NCBI GenBank assembly: GCA_902784755.1
Contig: CACZVX010000047.1
Coordinates: 1 to 41,309 of the forward strand
Source: an uncultured Prevotellaceae bacterium
Lineage (GTDB): Bacteria > Bacteroidota > Bacteroidia > Bacteroidales > Bacteroidaceae
Direction: 5' to 3'
DNA length: 41,309 nucleotides
The position numbers and the translations under genes were made by a program. The notes beneath the pieces were generated by a model. It had not been told where the DNA came from, did not search any database, and saw nothing but the letters and a program-made list of their open reading frames with translations. Positions 1-9,570 of this stretch are shown here, piece by piece (within the stretch, counting starts at the first letter, position 1; every line of letters starts with the position of its first letter).

Positions 1-46
1 TCGCCGATGGTACTGCAATGCAATGCGGGAGAGTAGGTAGCCGCCT
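1..46 (+). rRNA. rrf: 5S ribosomal RNA, 3' end (partial)
   Basis: The first bases match the conserved 3' part of bacterial 5S rRNA: CGATGGTACTGC, then GGGAGAGTAGG and a terminal GCCGCC. The 5' part, and presumably the 16S and 23S genes, lie outside the window to the left. A strong terminator follows directly. The exact 3' end is uncertain by a few bases. Confidence 0.9.
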
Positions 47-60
47 TCTTTTTGAGAGAG

Positions 61-97
61 AAGCCCCGATTTCTTACGAAGTCGGGGCTTTTTCTTT
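61..97 (+). terminator. Intrinsic terminator of the rRNA operon
   Basis: AAGCCCCGA (61-69) pairs with TCGGGGCTT (82-90), and the pairing continues inward over TTTC/GAAG. It is followed by TTTTTCTTTTT. On the minus strand the hairpin is also followed by T-rich sequence, so it could also stop transcripts of the leftward gene at 131-544. Confidence 0.9.
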
Positions 98-130
98 TTA
101 TAGGTGATAATTGAATAATCTTTGATGAAG

Positions 131-544
131 CTATTTGATTCGCGTGAATGTCAGTTTTGTGGGAATTTTATGCCATTTCCTATTAACAGGGAATTTGAGT
201 GTACTTCCATTCTTATGCTCATATTGAATAGTGGAGTCATTCAACATTTTAAGGGAAGCCTCGAAATCTTCACTTCCATAGTTGTTGATTACTTCAATTG
301 CAGCATTTTTTCCTTTCAATGTAGAAGATGTAATAGGCCATACGGTTGTACATTGAGTGCTGCCTATATATCCATCGAGTTCTCCAAAGATTTCCTGATC
401 CGGAACAATAATGTTTTTATCCGTAAAATTAATCTGGAGGAATATCTTATATTCGTCATTGCTGAATTTACCACAGAATGGTTTCTGTGCTAAAACAGAT
501 GACGTAAGCATGAGTAAACATGCGAAAGAGATGATTTTCTTCAT
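131..544 (-). CDS. Small secreted protein of unknown function
   Basis: The product is 137 aa. It starts with a clear Sec signal peptide (MKKIISFACLLMLTSSVLAQ, cleavage probably after LAQ at about residue 20). The mature part is about 117 aa, mostly beta-prone, with two cysteines and no motif I recognise. The start at 544 is preferred because a ten-residue upstream extension would place charged residues before the signal peptide, and because a -7 box lies at 572-579. The protein is probably periplasmic or surface-exposed. It stands alone, running toward the rRNA operon. No function is assigned. Confidence 0.7.
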   Translation of the reverse strand: MKKIISFACLLMLTSSVLAQKPFCGKFSNDEYKIFLQINFTDKNIIVPDQEIFGELDGYIGSTQCTTVWPITSSTLKGKNAAIEVINNYGSEDFEASLKMLNDSTIQYEHKNGSTLKFPVNRKWHKIPTKLTFTRIK

Positions 545-571
545 TGCAATATACTTTTGTAAAAACCTTTG

Positions 572-579
572 CAAATGTA
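572..579 (-). promoter_or_regulatory. -7 promoter box of the secreted protein gene
   Basis: Read on the minus strand this is TACATTTG, a match to the Bacteroidota TAnnTTTG element, 27 bp before the ATG at 544. No convincing -33 box is seen. Confidence 0.5.
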
Positions 580-631
580 ATCATTTTAAATCAAGAAATA
601 GCTGATTTTTAGAAATTTATGAGATTTTCCG

Positions 632-662
632 TTGGTAATAAACAATTTTTATATTACCTTTG
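632..662 (+). promoter_or_regulatory. Bacteroidota-type promoter of glgA-glgP
   Basis: A TTG (632-634) lies 20 bp before TACCTTTG (655-662), which matches the -33/-7 pattern. The start codon of glgA at 685 leaves a leader of roughly 15-18 nt. Confidence 0.65.
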
Positions 663-684
663 CAACCATTATTAAAGATAACGA

Positions 685-2346
685 ATGACAAATGGCATTT
701 TAAGTCCCGACTATATCTTTGAGTCAAGTTGGGAAGTTTGTAACAAAGTCGGCGGTATATATACAGTTCTTTCGTCTCGGGCAAAGACATTACATGAAAA
801 GATTAATGATCATCTAATATTTATTGGTCCGGATTGTTGGGGAGAAAAGAAGAACCCCTATTTTAAGGAAGATCAATCACTATTATCTGTTTGGAAGACA
901 AAGGCAACTGACGAAGGCTTGAACCTTAAAATTGGTCGTTGGGATATTCCCAGTGAGCCGATTGCTATTCTTGTTGACTTTAAACCTTTTTTCGAAGAAA
1001 AAGATCAGATTTACACTTGGCTTTGGGAAAACTATCAAGTGGATTCGCTTCATGCATATGGTGACTATGATGAAGCATCTATGTTTTCCTATGCTGCAGC
1101 TAAGGTCGTAGAGAGTTTCTACAAAAACAATCTTAATAAGGCGCAGAAAGTTGTATACCATGCTAATGAATGGATGTGTGGTTTGGGCGCTTTATATATT
1201 AATAATGTACTTCCCGAAGTCGGAACCATCTTCACTACCCATGCTACGAGTATCGGGCGTTCCATAGCAGGCAACAACAAGCCTCTTTATGACTATCTCT
1301 TTGCCTACAATGGTGACCAAATGTCATGGGAACTCAATATGCAGAGTAAGCATTCAATTGAGAAACAGACTGCTCATCATGTGGATTGTTTCACAACTGT
1401 GAGCGATATCACAGCTAATGAATGCAAGGAACTGCTCGATAAACCTGTGGATTTCGTTTTACCTAACGGTTTTGACAATAGCTTCGTGCCTAAGGGTGCA
1501 GAGTTTCCAAAAAGAAGAAAGGCAGCCCGTAAACGTGTACTGGATGTAGCAAATGCTTTGCTTGGTACAGATTTGGATGATGAAACACTGATAGTTTCAA
1601 CCAGTGGCCGTTATGAATTCCGTAATAAGGGTGTTGATGTGTATATCGAGGCAATGAACCGTTTGCTTCGTGACAAGGAACTTAAGAAAACCGTTCTTGC
1701 CTTTATAGAAGTACCAGGATGGGTAGGGGAGCCACGTCAGGATTTAGTTGACCGTTTGAATAGTGGCAAGAAATATGACACTCCCCTTGACGTACCCGAA
1801 ATTACACACTGGCTTCATAATATGACTCATGACAATGTTCTGGGCATGCTGAAATTCCTTGACATGCATAATCGCAAAGAAGACAAGGTGAAATTGATAT
1901 TCCTGCCTTGTTACCTGAACGGCGATGATGGCGTGCTGAACCTCAGCTACTATGATATAGTGTTGGGTAATGATCTCTGCATTTATCCTTCTTACTATGA
2001 GCCATGGGGATATACACCACTGGAATCTATAGCTTTTAAAGTGCCGTGCATTACAACGGATTTGGCAGGTTTCGGTCTTTGGGCTAATAAAGTAAAAGGT
2101 GGATATTCCGAGATTGAAGACGGTGTAAAGGTGATTCACCGTACGGATTACAACTATTCGGAGGTGGCTGACGCCATTAAAGATACAGTTGCCAAGTATT
2201 CCAACTATACTGCCGATGAAGTTAAGAAGGCCCGGCAGAATGCGGAGAAGCTTTCCAAGAAAGCCTTATGGAAAGAGTTCATCAAATATTATGAACAAGC
2301 TTACGATATGGCCTTAAGAAAGGCAGAAGAACGTAAGCAACAATAG
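685..2346 (+). CDS. glgA: Glycogen synthase, GT3 (eukaryote-like) family
   Basis: This 553-aa cytoplasmic glycosyltransferase extends alpha-1,4-glucan chains from a nucleotide sugar. The N-terminal KVGG motif (about residues 21-24) binds the donor. The C-terminal half contains YPSYYEPWGYTPLE with the paired glutamates E439 and E447, typical of GT-B retaining synthases. The N-terminus (FESSWEVCNKVGGIYTV) and the overall pattern resemble the yeast/animal GT3 type rather than the GT5 GlgA of E. coli; this type is known from Bacteroidota. The gene is followed 68 bp later by glgP, so synthesis and breakdown of glycogen are probably co-transcribed. UDP-glucose as donor is inferred from the GT3 family, not seen. 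Confidence 0.93.
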   Translation: MTNGILSPDYIFESSWEVCNKVGGIYTVLSSRAKTLHEKINDHLIFIGPDCWGEKKNPYFKEDQSLLSVWKTKATDEGLNLKIGRWDIPSEPIAILVDFKPFFEEKDQIYTWLWENYQVDSLHAYGDYDEASMFSYAAAKVVESFYKNNLNKAQKVVYHANEWMCGLGALYINNVLPEVGTIFTTHATSIGRSIAGNNKPLYDYLFAYNGDQMSWELNMQSKHSIEKQTAHHVDCFTTVSDITANECKELLDKPVDFVLPNGFDNSFVPKGAEFPKRRKAARKRVLDVANALLGTDLDDETLIVSTSGRYEFRNKGVDVYIEAMNRLLRDKELKKTVLAFIEVPGWVGEPRQDLVDRLNSGKKYDTPLDVPEITHWLHNMTHDNVLGMLKFLDMHNRKEDKVKLIFLPCYLNGDDGVLNLSYYDIVLGNDLCIYPSYYEPWGYTPLESIAFKVPCITTDLAGFGLWANKVKGGYSEIEDGVKVIHRTDYNYSEVADAIKDTVAKYSNYTADEVKKARQNAEKLSKKALWKEFIKYYEQAYDMALRKAEERKQQ

Positions 2347-2414
2347 TCTGAAGGCTATTGATATAAAATGTGAAAATAAATACTTGAGATATATAAATTA
2401 AAACAAACGAGATT

Positions 2415-4976
2415 ATGAAAATTAAAGCAGATTATGCCAGCGCTCCTCAGTGGAAGGAGTTAGCAGTGAAGTCAAAGCTGCCTGAAGATTTGAAGTGTCT
2501 GGATGAACTGGCTCACAACATGTGGTGGGCTTGGAATTATGAGGCACGTGAACTTTGGAGAAGTCTTGATGAAGACCTCTATGAGGAAGTTGGTCATAAC
2601 CCCGTTCTCTTGCTCGAGCGTCTCAGTTACGACCGCAAGAAAGAGATTGTGAAGGATAAGGCTATTATGAAGAATGTGAAAGAGGTATATAAACTCTTCC
2701 GCACGTATATGGATGTGAAGCCAGACGCCAATCGTGCATCAGTGGCTTATTTCTGTATGGAATTTGGTCTTAATCAGGTATTGAAGATATATTCTGGTGG
2801 TCTTGGCATGTTGGCTGGTGACTATCTGAAGGAAGCTTCTGACTCTAATGTTGACATGTGTGCAGTAGGTTTCCTGTATCGTTTCGGCTATTTCAAGCAG
2901 AGCCTTTCGATGGACGGACAGCAGATTGCCGTTTATGATGCACAGAACTTCAATTCTCTTCCTGTTGAGCGTCAGCTTAATGAAGACGGCACTCCCATGG
3001 TGATTGATGTTCCTTATATGAACTATCAGGTACATGCCTATGTATGGCGTGTGAATGTAGGTCGTATTAAGCTCTACCTGCTCGATACCGACAATGATAT
3101 GAACTCTGATTTCGACAAGCCCATCACTCACTCACTTTATGGCGGTGACTGGGAAAACCGTCTGAAGCAAGAGATTCTTCTGGGTATCGGAGGTATGCTG
3201 ACTTTGAAGAAACTCGGTATCAAGAAAGACATCTATCATTGCAACGAGGGTCATGCCGCACTCTGCAACCTGCAGCGCTTGGTTGATTATATTCAGGAAG
3301 GCCTTACCTTCAATCAGGCTATGGAGCTCGTACGTGCAAGTGGTCTCTACACCTGCCATACTCCGGTTCCTGCTGGTCATGACTATTTCGATGAGCAGTT
3401 GTTTGGCAAATATATGGGCGGTTATCCTAACATGCTTGGCATTACCTGGGATGAGTTCATCGGCATGGGACGTACCAATCCTGACGACAAGAGCGAGAAG
3501 TTCTCAATGTCAACCTTTGCCATCAACACCTGTCAGGAGGTGAATGGTGTAAGTAAGCTCCACGGTTGGGTGTCTCAGAAGATGTTCGCTCCTATCTGGA
3601 AGGGCTATTTCCCCGAGGAGAATGCTGTGGGCTATGTGACCAATGGTGTTCACTTCCCTTCTTGGGCAGCTACCGAATGGCGTCATCTTTATGAGAAGTA
3701 CTTCGACAAGAACTTCATGAACGACCAGAGCAACGAGGAGATCTGGCATGCCATCTATAATGTACCCGATGAGGAAATCTGGGCTACACGTATGGCATTG
3801 AAGAAGAAGCTCACCGACTATATCCGTGATAAGTTCCGTGAAAACTGGCTGAAGAATCAGGGAGATCCTTCACGTGTGCTTTCTCTGTTGCAGAAGATTA
3901 ATCCAAATGCTCTGATGATCGGCTTCTGCCGCCGCTTTGCTACTTACAAGCGTGCACATCTGCTGTTCACCGACCTTGATCGTCTGTCTAAGATTGTGAA
4001 CAATCCCGAGCATCCCGTACAGTTCCTCTTTGCTGGTAAGGCTCACCCTGCTGATGGTGCAGGACAGGGTTTGATTAAGAAAATCTACGAAATCAGCCAG
4101 CGTCCTGAGTTCCTCGGTAAGATTATTTTCCTGGAGGACTACGACTTCCGTCTGGCTCGCCGCCTTGTGTCAGGTGTGGACATTTGGATGAATACGCCGA
4201 CCCGTCCGCTCGAGGCATCAGGTACTTCTGGCGAAAAAGCTGAGATGAATGGTGTGGTCAACCTTTCCGTGCTCGACGGATGGTGGCTGGAAGGCTATCG
4301 TGAAGGTGCCGGATGGGCACTCACCGAGAAGCGCACCTACGATAATCAGGGCTATCAGGATCAGCTTGACGCTGCTACTATTTACGGCCTGCTCGAGAAC
4401 GACATCGTACCCCTTTACTATGCCAAGAACGAGAAGGGCTACTCTGAGGGTTGGATAAATGTTATCAAGAACTCTATCGCCACCATCGCTCCTCACTACA
4501 CCATGAAGCGTCAGTTGGACGACTACTATGACAAGTTCTACACCAAAGAGGCTATGCGTTTCAAGCAGTTGTCTGCCAATAACAATCAGATTGCCAAGGA
4601 GATAGCTCTTTGGAAAGAGACAGTTGCCGAGCGTTGGGATGCCATCAATGTGGTTTCCAAGGAGAACAATATGCCTGCAACAGGTCCTGAGACCGGTGAA
4701 GAGTATAAGTTCACATTCGTTGTGGATGAGCAGGGACTTGACAATGCTATCGGTCTTGAGTTTGTCGCACTTGGTAAAAATGAGAAGGGTGAAGACTGCA
4801 TCAAGGAAATCCATCCGTTCAAGGTGGTGAAGCGTGAGGGCAATCTCTATACGTTCGAATGCACAACCACTCAGGGTGATGCTGGTCTTTACAAATGTGC
4901 CGTTCGCATGTATCCCAAGAACGACTTGCTGCCACACCGCCAGGACTTCGCTTATGTGAAGTGGTTTGAGTATTAA
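2415..4976 (+). CDS. glgP: Alpha-glucan (glycogen) phosphorylase, GT35
   Basis: This 853-aa enzyme uses phosphate to release glucose-1-phosphate from glycogen or maltodextrins in the cytoplasm. The N-terminal about 110 residues ([13 protein letters not shown]) form the DUF3417 domain found in the short TIGR02094-type phosphorylases. The pyridoxal-phosphate lysine is K608 in [14 protein letters not shown], followed by NLSVLDGWW. The family usually has GTSGMKA here, so only the lysine neighbours differ. CNEGHAAL and [12 protein letters not shown] are further family landmarks. It lies downstream of the glycogen synthase in the same direction and ends in a strong terminator. Confidence 0.94.
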   Translation: MKIKADYASAPQWKELAVKSKLPEDLKCLDELAHNMWWAWNYEARELWRSLDEDLYEEVGHNPVLLLERLSYDRKKEIVKDKAIMKNVKEVYKLFRTYMDVKPDANRASVAYFCMEFGLNQVLKIYSGGLGMLAGDYLKEASDSNVDMCAVGFLYRFGYFKQSLSMDGQQIAVYDAQNFNSLPVERQLNEDGTPMVIDVPYMNYQVHAYVWRVNVGRIKLYLLDTDNDMNSDFDKPITHSLYGGDWENRLKQEILLGIGGMLTLKKLGIKKDIYHCNEGHAALCNLQRLVDYIQEGLTFNQAMELVRASGLYTCHTPVPAGHDYFDEQLFGKYMGGYPNMLGITWDEFIGMGRTNPDDKSEKFSMSTFAINTCQEVNGVSKLHGWVSQKMFAPIWKGYFPEENAVGYVTNGVHFPSWAATEWRHLYEKYFDKNFMNDQSNEEIWHAIYNVPDEEIWATRMALKKKLTDYIRDKFRENWLKNQGDPSRVLSLLQKINPNALMIGFCRRFATYKRAHLLFTDLDRLSKIVNNPEHPVQFLFAGKAHPADGAGQGLIKKIYEISQRPEFLGKIIFLEDYDFRLARRLVSGVDIWMNTPTRPLEASGTSGEKAEMNGVVNLSVLDGWWLEGYREGAGWALTEKRTYDNQGYQDQLDAATIYGLLENDIVPLYYAKNEKGYSEGWINVIKNSIATIAPHYTMKRQLDDYYDKFYTKEAMRFKQLSANNNQIAKEIALWKETVAERWDAINVVSKENNMPATGPETGEEYKFTFVVDEQGLDNAIGLEFVALGKNEKGEDCIKEIHPFKVVKREGNLYTFECTTTQGDAGLYKCAVRMYPKNDLLPHRQDFAYVKWFEY

Positions 4977-5001
4977 ATTTATTTATCTTTCAAGTATAGT
5001 T

Positions 5002-5036
5002 AAGGGGCTGTTCCTCATGTGGAGCAGCCCCTTTTT
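5002..5036 (+). terminator. Intrinsic terminator after glgP
   Basis: AAGGGGCTG (5002-5010) pairs with CAGCCCCTT (5025-5033). The stem extends inward over TTCC/GGAG to a TCATGT loop, and TTTTT follows. Confidence 0.9.
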
Positions 5037-5056
5037 GTCACTTAATAATTGGCCCG

Positions 5057-5189
5057 TTGTAAGAATGCCGTAGAAGCATTGCTTAAATGCCATTCTTACG
5101 TTGTCTAAATGCCATTCTTAGGTTGCTTAAATGCCATTCTTAGGTTGCTTAAATGCCATTCTTACGTTGCTTAAATGCCATTCTTACAA
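5057..5189. repeat. 22-bp-period tandem repeat array, locus 1
   Basis: Five copies of GCCATTCTTA with intervening TTGCTTAAAT-like sequence recur at exact 22-bp steps (CATTCTT at 5091, 5113, 5135, 5157 and 5179). A sixth copy lies in the opposite orientation at the left edge (TTGTAAGAATG, 5057-5067). The array therefore has inverted ends, TTGTAAGAATG and CATTCTTACAA. It sits between the convergent ends of glgP and hisC. A related array lies at 21781-21870. A 22-bp period is not a multiple of three, so it is not a coding repeat. Confidence 0.85.
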
Positions 5190-5226
5190 AGGCCCTTTTA
5201 GGGGGGTGAAAATAGGGTTTCAGAAT

Positions 5227-6246
5227 TTAGAACTGGCGTAATGCAGCCAGCAGTTCGTTGTTCTCGCTTTTGTTACCTATTGTGATGCGCAGGCAATTCT
5301 GGCAGAGGGTAATACGGGAGCGATTACGCACAATAATTCCACGGTTTACCAGATAATCGTAGGTCTTCTGCGCATCATCCATCTTAGCCAAAAAGAAGTT
5401 GGCATCTGTTGGATAAACCTTCTGACAGATAGGTAAATCCTTGAAAGCCTGCATCATACGTGTTCGTTCTTGCAGCAGGAGTTTTACCCATTTGTCAACT
5501 TCAAATGGATCTTTCAACGCTTCAAGAGCCTGCTTTTGGGTGAGGAGGTTTACGTTGTAGGGGTATTTCACCTTATTATATAAACCTATGATTTCCTTAC
5601 TGGCAAAGGCCATACCTAAGCGGATGGCAGCACATCCCCATGCCTTACTCAATGTGTTAAGCACAATGAGATTGGGAAACTGGCTGATGGCTTGCCGCAT
5701 AGGCTTTTCGCAGGAGAAGTCGCTATAGGCTTCGTCGAGGATAACCAGTCCGTCAAAACTGTTGATGACTTTCAGAATGGCTTCCCGATTGATGCTGTTT
5801 CCCGTTGGATTATTGGGAGAGCAAATCCAGATTATCTTAGTGTTCCTGTCACAAGCAGCCAACAGTTTTTCTGCTGTTATCTGATACTGTTCATCCAAAA
5901 GCACGGGACGATATTCCACATCGTTGATATCAGCGCATACCTTGTACATGCCATAAGTAGGCTCGATAGCTACGACATTGTCAATGCCAGGACGGGTGAA
6001 ACAACGGTAGGGGAGGTCGATGGCCTCGTCGCTTCCGTTTCCAAGGAAGATGCATTCGGCGGGAATACCCTTCACTTTGGAAATACGCTCCTTCAATTCA
6101 AGCTGAAGAGGATCAGGATAACGGTTGAAAGGCTGATTATACGGGTTCTCGTTTGCATCGAGAAACACGTGAGCCACATGTCCGCTATATTCATTGCGTG
6201 CGCTGCTATAGGGAGCCAGTTTCCAGATGAGCTTCCAGTTGCTCAT
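5227..6246 (-). CDS. hisC: Histidinol-phosphate aminotransferase
   Basis: This 339-aa class I/II PLP aminotransferase makes histidinol phosphate from imidazole acetol phosphate and glutamate. It carries LDANENPY (30-37), SPNNPTG (143-149), DEAYSDF (171-177) and the Schiff-base lysine K201 in TLSKAWG. The C-terminal [17 protein letters not shown] holds the arginine that binds the substrate carboxylate. Its start overlaps the end of hisD by 41 bp, which fits translational coupling. hisB, which often follows hisC in Bacteroidota, is not found downstream. Confidence 0.94.
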   Translation of the reverse strand: MSNWKLIWKLAPYSSARNEYSGHVAHVFLDANENPYNQPFNRYPDPLQLELKERISKVKGIPAECIFLGNGSDEAIDLPYRCFTRPGIDNVVAIEPTYGMYKVCADINDVEYRPVLLDEQYQITAEKLLAACDRNTKIIWICSPNNPTGNSINREAILKVINSFDGLVILDEAYSDFSCEKPMRQAISQFPNLIVLNTLSKAWGCAAIRLGMAFASKEIIGLYNKVKYPYNVNLLTQKQALEALKDPFEVDKWVKLLLQERTRMMQAFKDLPICQKVYPTDANFFLAKMDDAQKTYDYLVNRGIIVRNRSRITLCQNCLRITIGNKSENNELLAALRQF

Positions 6247-7471
6247 TTTCAGCCATCACTTCCACAGCTCTGCCGATGGAATGGATTCCTTTTTCGGTGA
6301 GATGCTGGAAAGTAACCTTGCGGCAATAGCTGTCGAGATTCACGCCATTGTAGGCTACCGCATAGCCATGAGTGGGCAAAGTGTGGTTGGTTCCACTAGC
6401 ATAATCACCGGCGCTCTCACAGGCATAATGTCCAAGGAAGACGCTGCCTGCGTTGATGACCTGTTCTGCCAACTCTTCATAATCATCCGTGGAGATGACA
6501 AGATGCTCAGGGGCGTAGATGTTGCACAGTTTCATGGCTTCCTGTTTGTCATGAACAAGCACGAGTTTGGAATTGTCGAGTGATTTCATGGCCATCTCTT
6601 TCCTGGGTAACAATTCCACCTGACGAAGAATCTCCTCTTGCACATCGTTCAGCATTTTCTCGGAAGTCGTTATGAGGAAAACCTGCGAGTCAATACCGTG
6701 TTCCGCCTGCGACAAAAGGTCAGCAGCCACGAAGTCAGCATGGCTGGTTTCATCCGCAATGACACAAACTTCACTGGGACCAGCGGGCATGTCGATTGCC
6801 ACATCGTGAAGTGACACCTGTTGTTTGGCAGCCATCACATACTGGTTTCCGGGACCGAAGATTTTGAAGACTTTTGGAACAGATTCCGTGCCATAAGCCA
6901 TAGCACCAATAGCCTGTACGCCTCCTGCTTTAAAGATGCGGCTTACACCGGCAATACGGGCTGCAGCCAAAATGGCGGGATTTACCTTTCCCTCACGATT
7001 CGGAGGTGTGCAAAGCACAATCTCGCGGCATCCTGCAATCTTAGCGGGCGTTGCCAGCATCAATACCGTGGAAAAGAGGGGAGCAGTACCACCGGGAATG
7101 TAAAGTCCTACCTTTTCAATGGGCACACTCTTCTGCCAGCATGTTACTCCTTTGCATGTTTCAACCTTTATCCCTTCGAACTTCTGTGATTCATGGAATT
7201 TGGAGATATTGTGATGAGCAATCTGAAGCGATTCCATAAGTTCTTCGCTCACCAGTGTCAAGGCTTCTTCTATCTCAGCCTCTGTTACGGCTAATGACGA
7301 AAGTTGAGCATGATCGAACTTTTCCTCATAGGCCATTACTGCCTTGTCGCCGTTTTCTCGCACGTCTTTCAGCACGCTTTCTACGGTGGCATTCAATTGT
7401 GAAACGTCAAGATGCGGACGTTCCACAATACTATTCCATTCCTCTTTCTGGGGATATCTGATGATCTTCAT
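6206..7471 (-). CDS. hisD: Histidinol dehydrogenase
   Basis: This 421-aa zinc-dependent enzyme performs the last two steps of histidine synthesis, oxidising histidinol to histidine with two NAD. Family signatures are present: [18 protein letters not shown], the DMPAGPSEV stretch, [11 protein letters not shown] with the zinc-binding Gln/His, and APEHLVI. The length is close to the usual 420-435. It sits 4 bp after hisG and overlaps hisC, so the three form one operon. Confidence 0.95.
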   Translation of the reverse strand: MKIIRYPQKEEWNSIVERPHLDVSQLNATVESVLKDVRENGDKAVMAYEEKFDHAQLSSLAVTEAEIEEALTLVSEELMESLQIAHHNISKFHESQKFEGIKVETCKGVTCWQKSVPIEKVGLYIPGGTAPLFSTVLMLATPAKIAGCREIVLCTPPNREGKVNPAILAAARIAGVSRIFKAGGVQAIGAMAYGTESVPKVFKIFGPGNQYVMAAKQQVSLHDVAIDMPAGPSEVCVIADETSHADFVAADLLSQAEHGIDSQVFLITTSEKMLNDVQEEILRQVELLPRKEMAMKSLDNSKLVLVHDKQEAMKLCNIYAPEHLVISTDDYEELAEQVINAGSVFLGHYACESAGDYASGTNHTLPTHGYAVAYNGVNLDSYCRKVTFQHLTEKGIHSIGRAVEVMAENEQLEAHLETGSL

Positions 7472-7475
7472 GCAA

Positions 7476-8327
7476 TTACAGTATCATTTTTTCAATGGGC
7501 GTTACAAGGATTCCCTGGGCACCCAGTTCTTTCAATTTTCCGATGATTTCCCAGAATCGTTTCTGATCAAGAACAGCATGAACCGAACACCAGTCTTCAT
7601 CAGCTAACGGGATAATGGTGGGACTCTTCAAACCGGGCAGAACCTCGATGATTTCCTTCAGATGTTCCTTGGGTGCATTCATGCGGACATATTTCTTGTC
7701 TTCAGCCTGACGGACGGCGGCAAAACGGAAAAGCATCTCTTTGAGAATGGCTCTCTTTTCCTCGTCCATCTGTTTGTTGCCGATAAGAAGAGCCTCGCTT
7801 TTCATCACCACTTCCACTTCACGGAGATTGTTGCTGACGAGCGTAGAACCTGATGAAACAATATCAAAGATGCCATCTGCCAGCCCGATACCTGGGGAGA
7901 TTTCCACTGATCCTGTAATCACATGGATGTCTGTGGAAATGTTGTGCTCTTTCATAAACTTCTTCAGGATGAAGGGGTAGGAAGTAGCAATCTTTTTTCC
8001 GTTGAACCATTCCAGTCCCGTATATTCGATGGCCTTTGGAATGGCCAGAGAAAGACGGCATTTAGAGAATCCCAGACGGTCGATGATTTCTGCGTCTTCA
8101 TTACGCTCAATAAACTCATTCTCACCCACAATGCCCAGGTCAGCAACTCCGCTGGCTACGCTTTGTGGAATGTCATCATCACGAAGATAGAGAACTTCGA
8201 TGGGGAAATTGGATGATTGAATGAGAAGTGTTCTCTTGCTGTTGCTTATTTTAATATCGGCTTCTGCAAGTAGATTCATTGTGTCTTCGTAGAGGCGTCC
8301 TTTCGACTGTACAGCAATTCTTAACAT
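7476..8327 (-). CDS. hisG: ATP phosphoribosyltransferase, long (HisG-L) form
   Basis: This enzyme catalyses the first committed step of histidine synthesis, joining ATP and PRPP. Its 283 aa include the C-terminal HisG_C domain (about residues 210-283) that binds histidine for feedback inhibition, so it does not need HisZ. The N-terminus MLRIAVQSKGRLYEDT and the PRPP loop region (GSVEISPGIGLADGIFDIVSSG, written here only as a landmark near residues 140-160) are typical. It is the first gene of the hisGDC operon and has a well-formed promoter upstream. Confidence 0.94.
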   Translation of the reverse strand: MLRIAVQSKGRLYEDTMNLLAEADIKISNSKRTLLIQSSNFPIEVLYLRDDDIPQSVASGVADLGIVGENEFIERNEDAEIIDRLGFSKCRLSLAIPKAIEYTGLEWFNGKKIATSYPFILKKFMKEHNISTDIHVITGSVEISPGIGLADGIFDIVSSGSTLVSNNLREVEVVMKSEALLIGNKQMDEEKRAILKEMLFRFAAVRQAEDKKYVRMNAPKEHLKEIIEVLPGLKSPTIIPLADEDWCSVHAVLDQKRFWEIIGKLKELGAQGILVTPIEKMIL

Positions 8328-8381
8328 CTTAAAAATCTACAATTTATTGATATACTATATTCTATTTCTTAAAATTCGCAG

Positions 8382-8413
8382 CAAAATTACGCTTTTTTGC
8401 TCATATCTGCAAA
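8382..8413 (-). promoter_or_regulatory. hisGDC promoter
   Basis: On the minus strand TTTGC (8413-8409) is separated by 19 bp from TAATTTTG (8389-8382), a near-ideal -33/-7 pair. The leader to the hisG ATG is about 50 nt. I see no histidine-rich leader peptide in it. Confidence 0.75.
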
Positions 8414-8429
8414 TAATGTTGTAATTTTG
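8396..8429 (+). promoter_or_regulatory. Promoter of the lytic transglycosylase gene
   Basis: TTTGC (8396-8400) and TAATTTTG (8422-8429) are separated by 21 bp. This interleaves with the divergent hisG promoter, whose -33 box falls between these two elements. The GTG start at 8439 lies only nine bases after the -7 box. Confidence 0.6.
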
Positions 8430-8438
8430 TGCCCGATT

Positions 8439-9557
8439 GTGAGAAAGATATACATATTAGTCGTATTATTATTGGTTTTGCTGACATCCTGTAAAGAGAA
8501 GCAGCAAGGGCCGGTGATTGCTCCTTGGGGTGCGGTCACGGATTCAGTTCCTTCCGACAGCACCTTTTCTATTGGGGATGTACAGGCAAATGGTGAGCTT
8601 ATTTTTCTTACTATCAGCGGACCTGAAACCTATTATGACTATCATGGTCGGGGACTTGGTGTGCAATATCTGATTGCTGAGAAGTTTGCCCAGCATCTCG
8701 GTGTCGGTCTTCGGGTGGAGATATGCAAGGATTCTGCGGAAGTTGTTAATCGGCTTAAGAATGGTCGTGGTGACGTGATGGCACTTACTCCGCCAAATGT
8801 CATACTGGCTAGTGAAAAGTCTTTGAAGGAAGAACTCCGGAAATGGTATCGTCCTGAAATGATTGACGAGGCACGGAAAGAAGAGAAACTGATGTTTACG
8901 GTAAACCGTGTGAAACGCCATGTTTATTCCCCATTCCTGAACCGAAGTGCAGGTCTCATTTCTAAATACGATGCACTTTTCCAGAAATATGCTCCTGTTG
9001 CACGTTGGGATTGGCGTCTTATGGCAGCACAATGTTATCAGGAAAGCTGCTTTGATCCCCAGGCCCGGTCATGGGCTGGTGCACGCGGTCTGATGCAGAT
9101 TATGCCGAATACAGCTGCCCATTTGGGATTGTCAATGGCACAGATACACGAACCGGAACCCAATATCTCAGCAGGTGCCAAGTATCTGCAGGAACTGATG
9201 TCGATGTTTGGTGACATCCCTAATTTTCAGGAGCGCCAGAACTTTGTGTTGGCAGCTTATAATGGAGGTCCCGGACATGTGCGTGATGCTATGGCCTTGG
9301 CTCAGAAGCATGGGGAGGATGCTAAATCGTGGAGTTCCGTCTCACGATACCTTGCTCTACTCAGTAATCCTGAATATTATCGTGACCCTGTTGTGAAGAA
9401 TGGATATATGAGGAGTTCGGAGACTATTGATTACGTGGAGCGCATCCGTTCACGCTATGCTCAATATGGAGGAGTACCCATGAGGCGTTCACATTCAGGC
9501 GGGGCTTCACCAGTGGCACCTAGAAAAGCCAAGAAGAAATACAGATATCATGTTTGA
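8439..9557 (+). CDS. Lipoprotein lytic murein transglycosylase (MltF-like)
   Basis: The 372-aa product is predicted to cleave peptidoglycan at the outer membrane. A GTG start is preferred because it gives a compact lipoprotein signal (VRKIYILVVLLLVLLTSC) with the lipobox LTSC. An N-terminal region of about 100 residues (LTISGPETYYDYHGRGLGVQ onward) resembles the first lobe of a solute-binding SBP_bac_3 domain but is much shorter than in E. coli MltF. The SLT domain follows, with the catalytic glutamate in AAQCYQESCFDP, then ARGLMQIMPNTA and AAYNGGPGHV. The basic tail ends in KAKKKYRYHV. Confidence 0.88.
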   Translation: MRKIYILVVLLLVLLTSCKEKQQGPVIAPWGAVTDSVPSDSTFSIGDVQANGELIFLTISGPETYYDYHGRGLGVQYLIAEKFAQHLGVGLRVEICKDSAEVVNRLKNGRGDVMALTPPNVILASEKSLKEELRKWYRPEMIDEARKEEKLMFTVNRVKRHVYSPFLNRSAGLISKYDALFQKYAPVARWDWRLMAAQCYQESCFDPQARSWAGARGLMQIMPNTAAHLGLSMAQIHEPEPNISAGAKYLQELMSMFGDIPNFQERQNFVLAAYNGGPGHVRDAMALAQKHGEDAKSWSSVSRYLALLSNPEYYRDPVVKNGYMRSSETIDYVERIRSRYAQYGGVPMRRSHSGGASPVAPRKAKKKYRYHV

Positions 9558-9570
9558 ATAGATAAAAGAA

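Noticed and set aside
4218-4937. 239-codon open frame on the minus strand inside glgP
   Set aside because: It is antisense to a well-conserved enzyme, has no recognisable domain, and arises from the codon bias of glgP.
5057-5189. CRISPR-like array
   Set aside because: The period is 22 bp in total and whole units, not just short repeats, are near-identical, so there are no unique spacers. No cas genes are nearby.
5692-6300. 202-codon open frame on the plus strand over hisC/hisD
   Set aside because: It is antisense to two clear histidine genes and shows no family resemblance.
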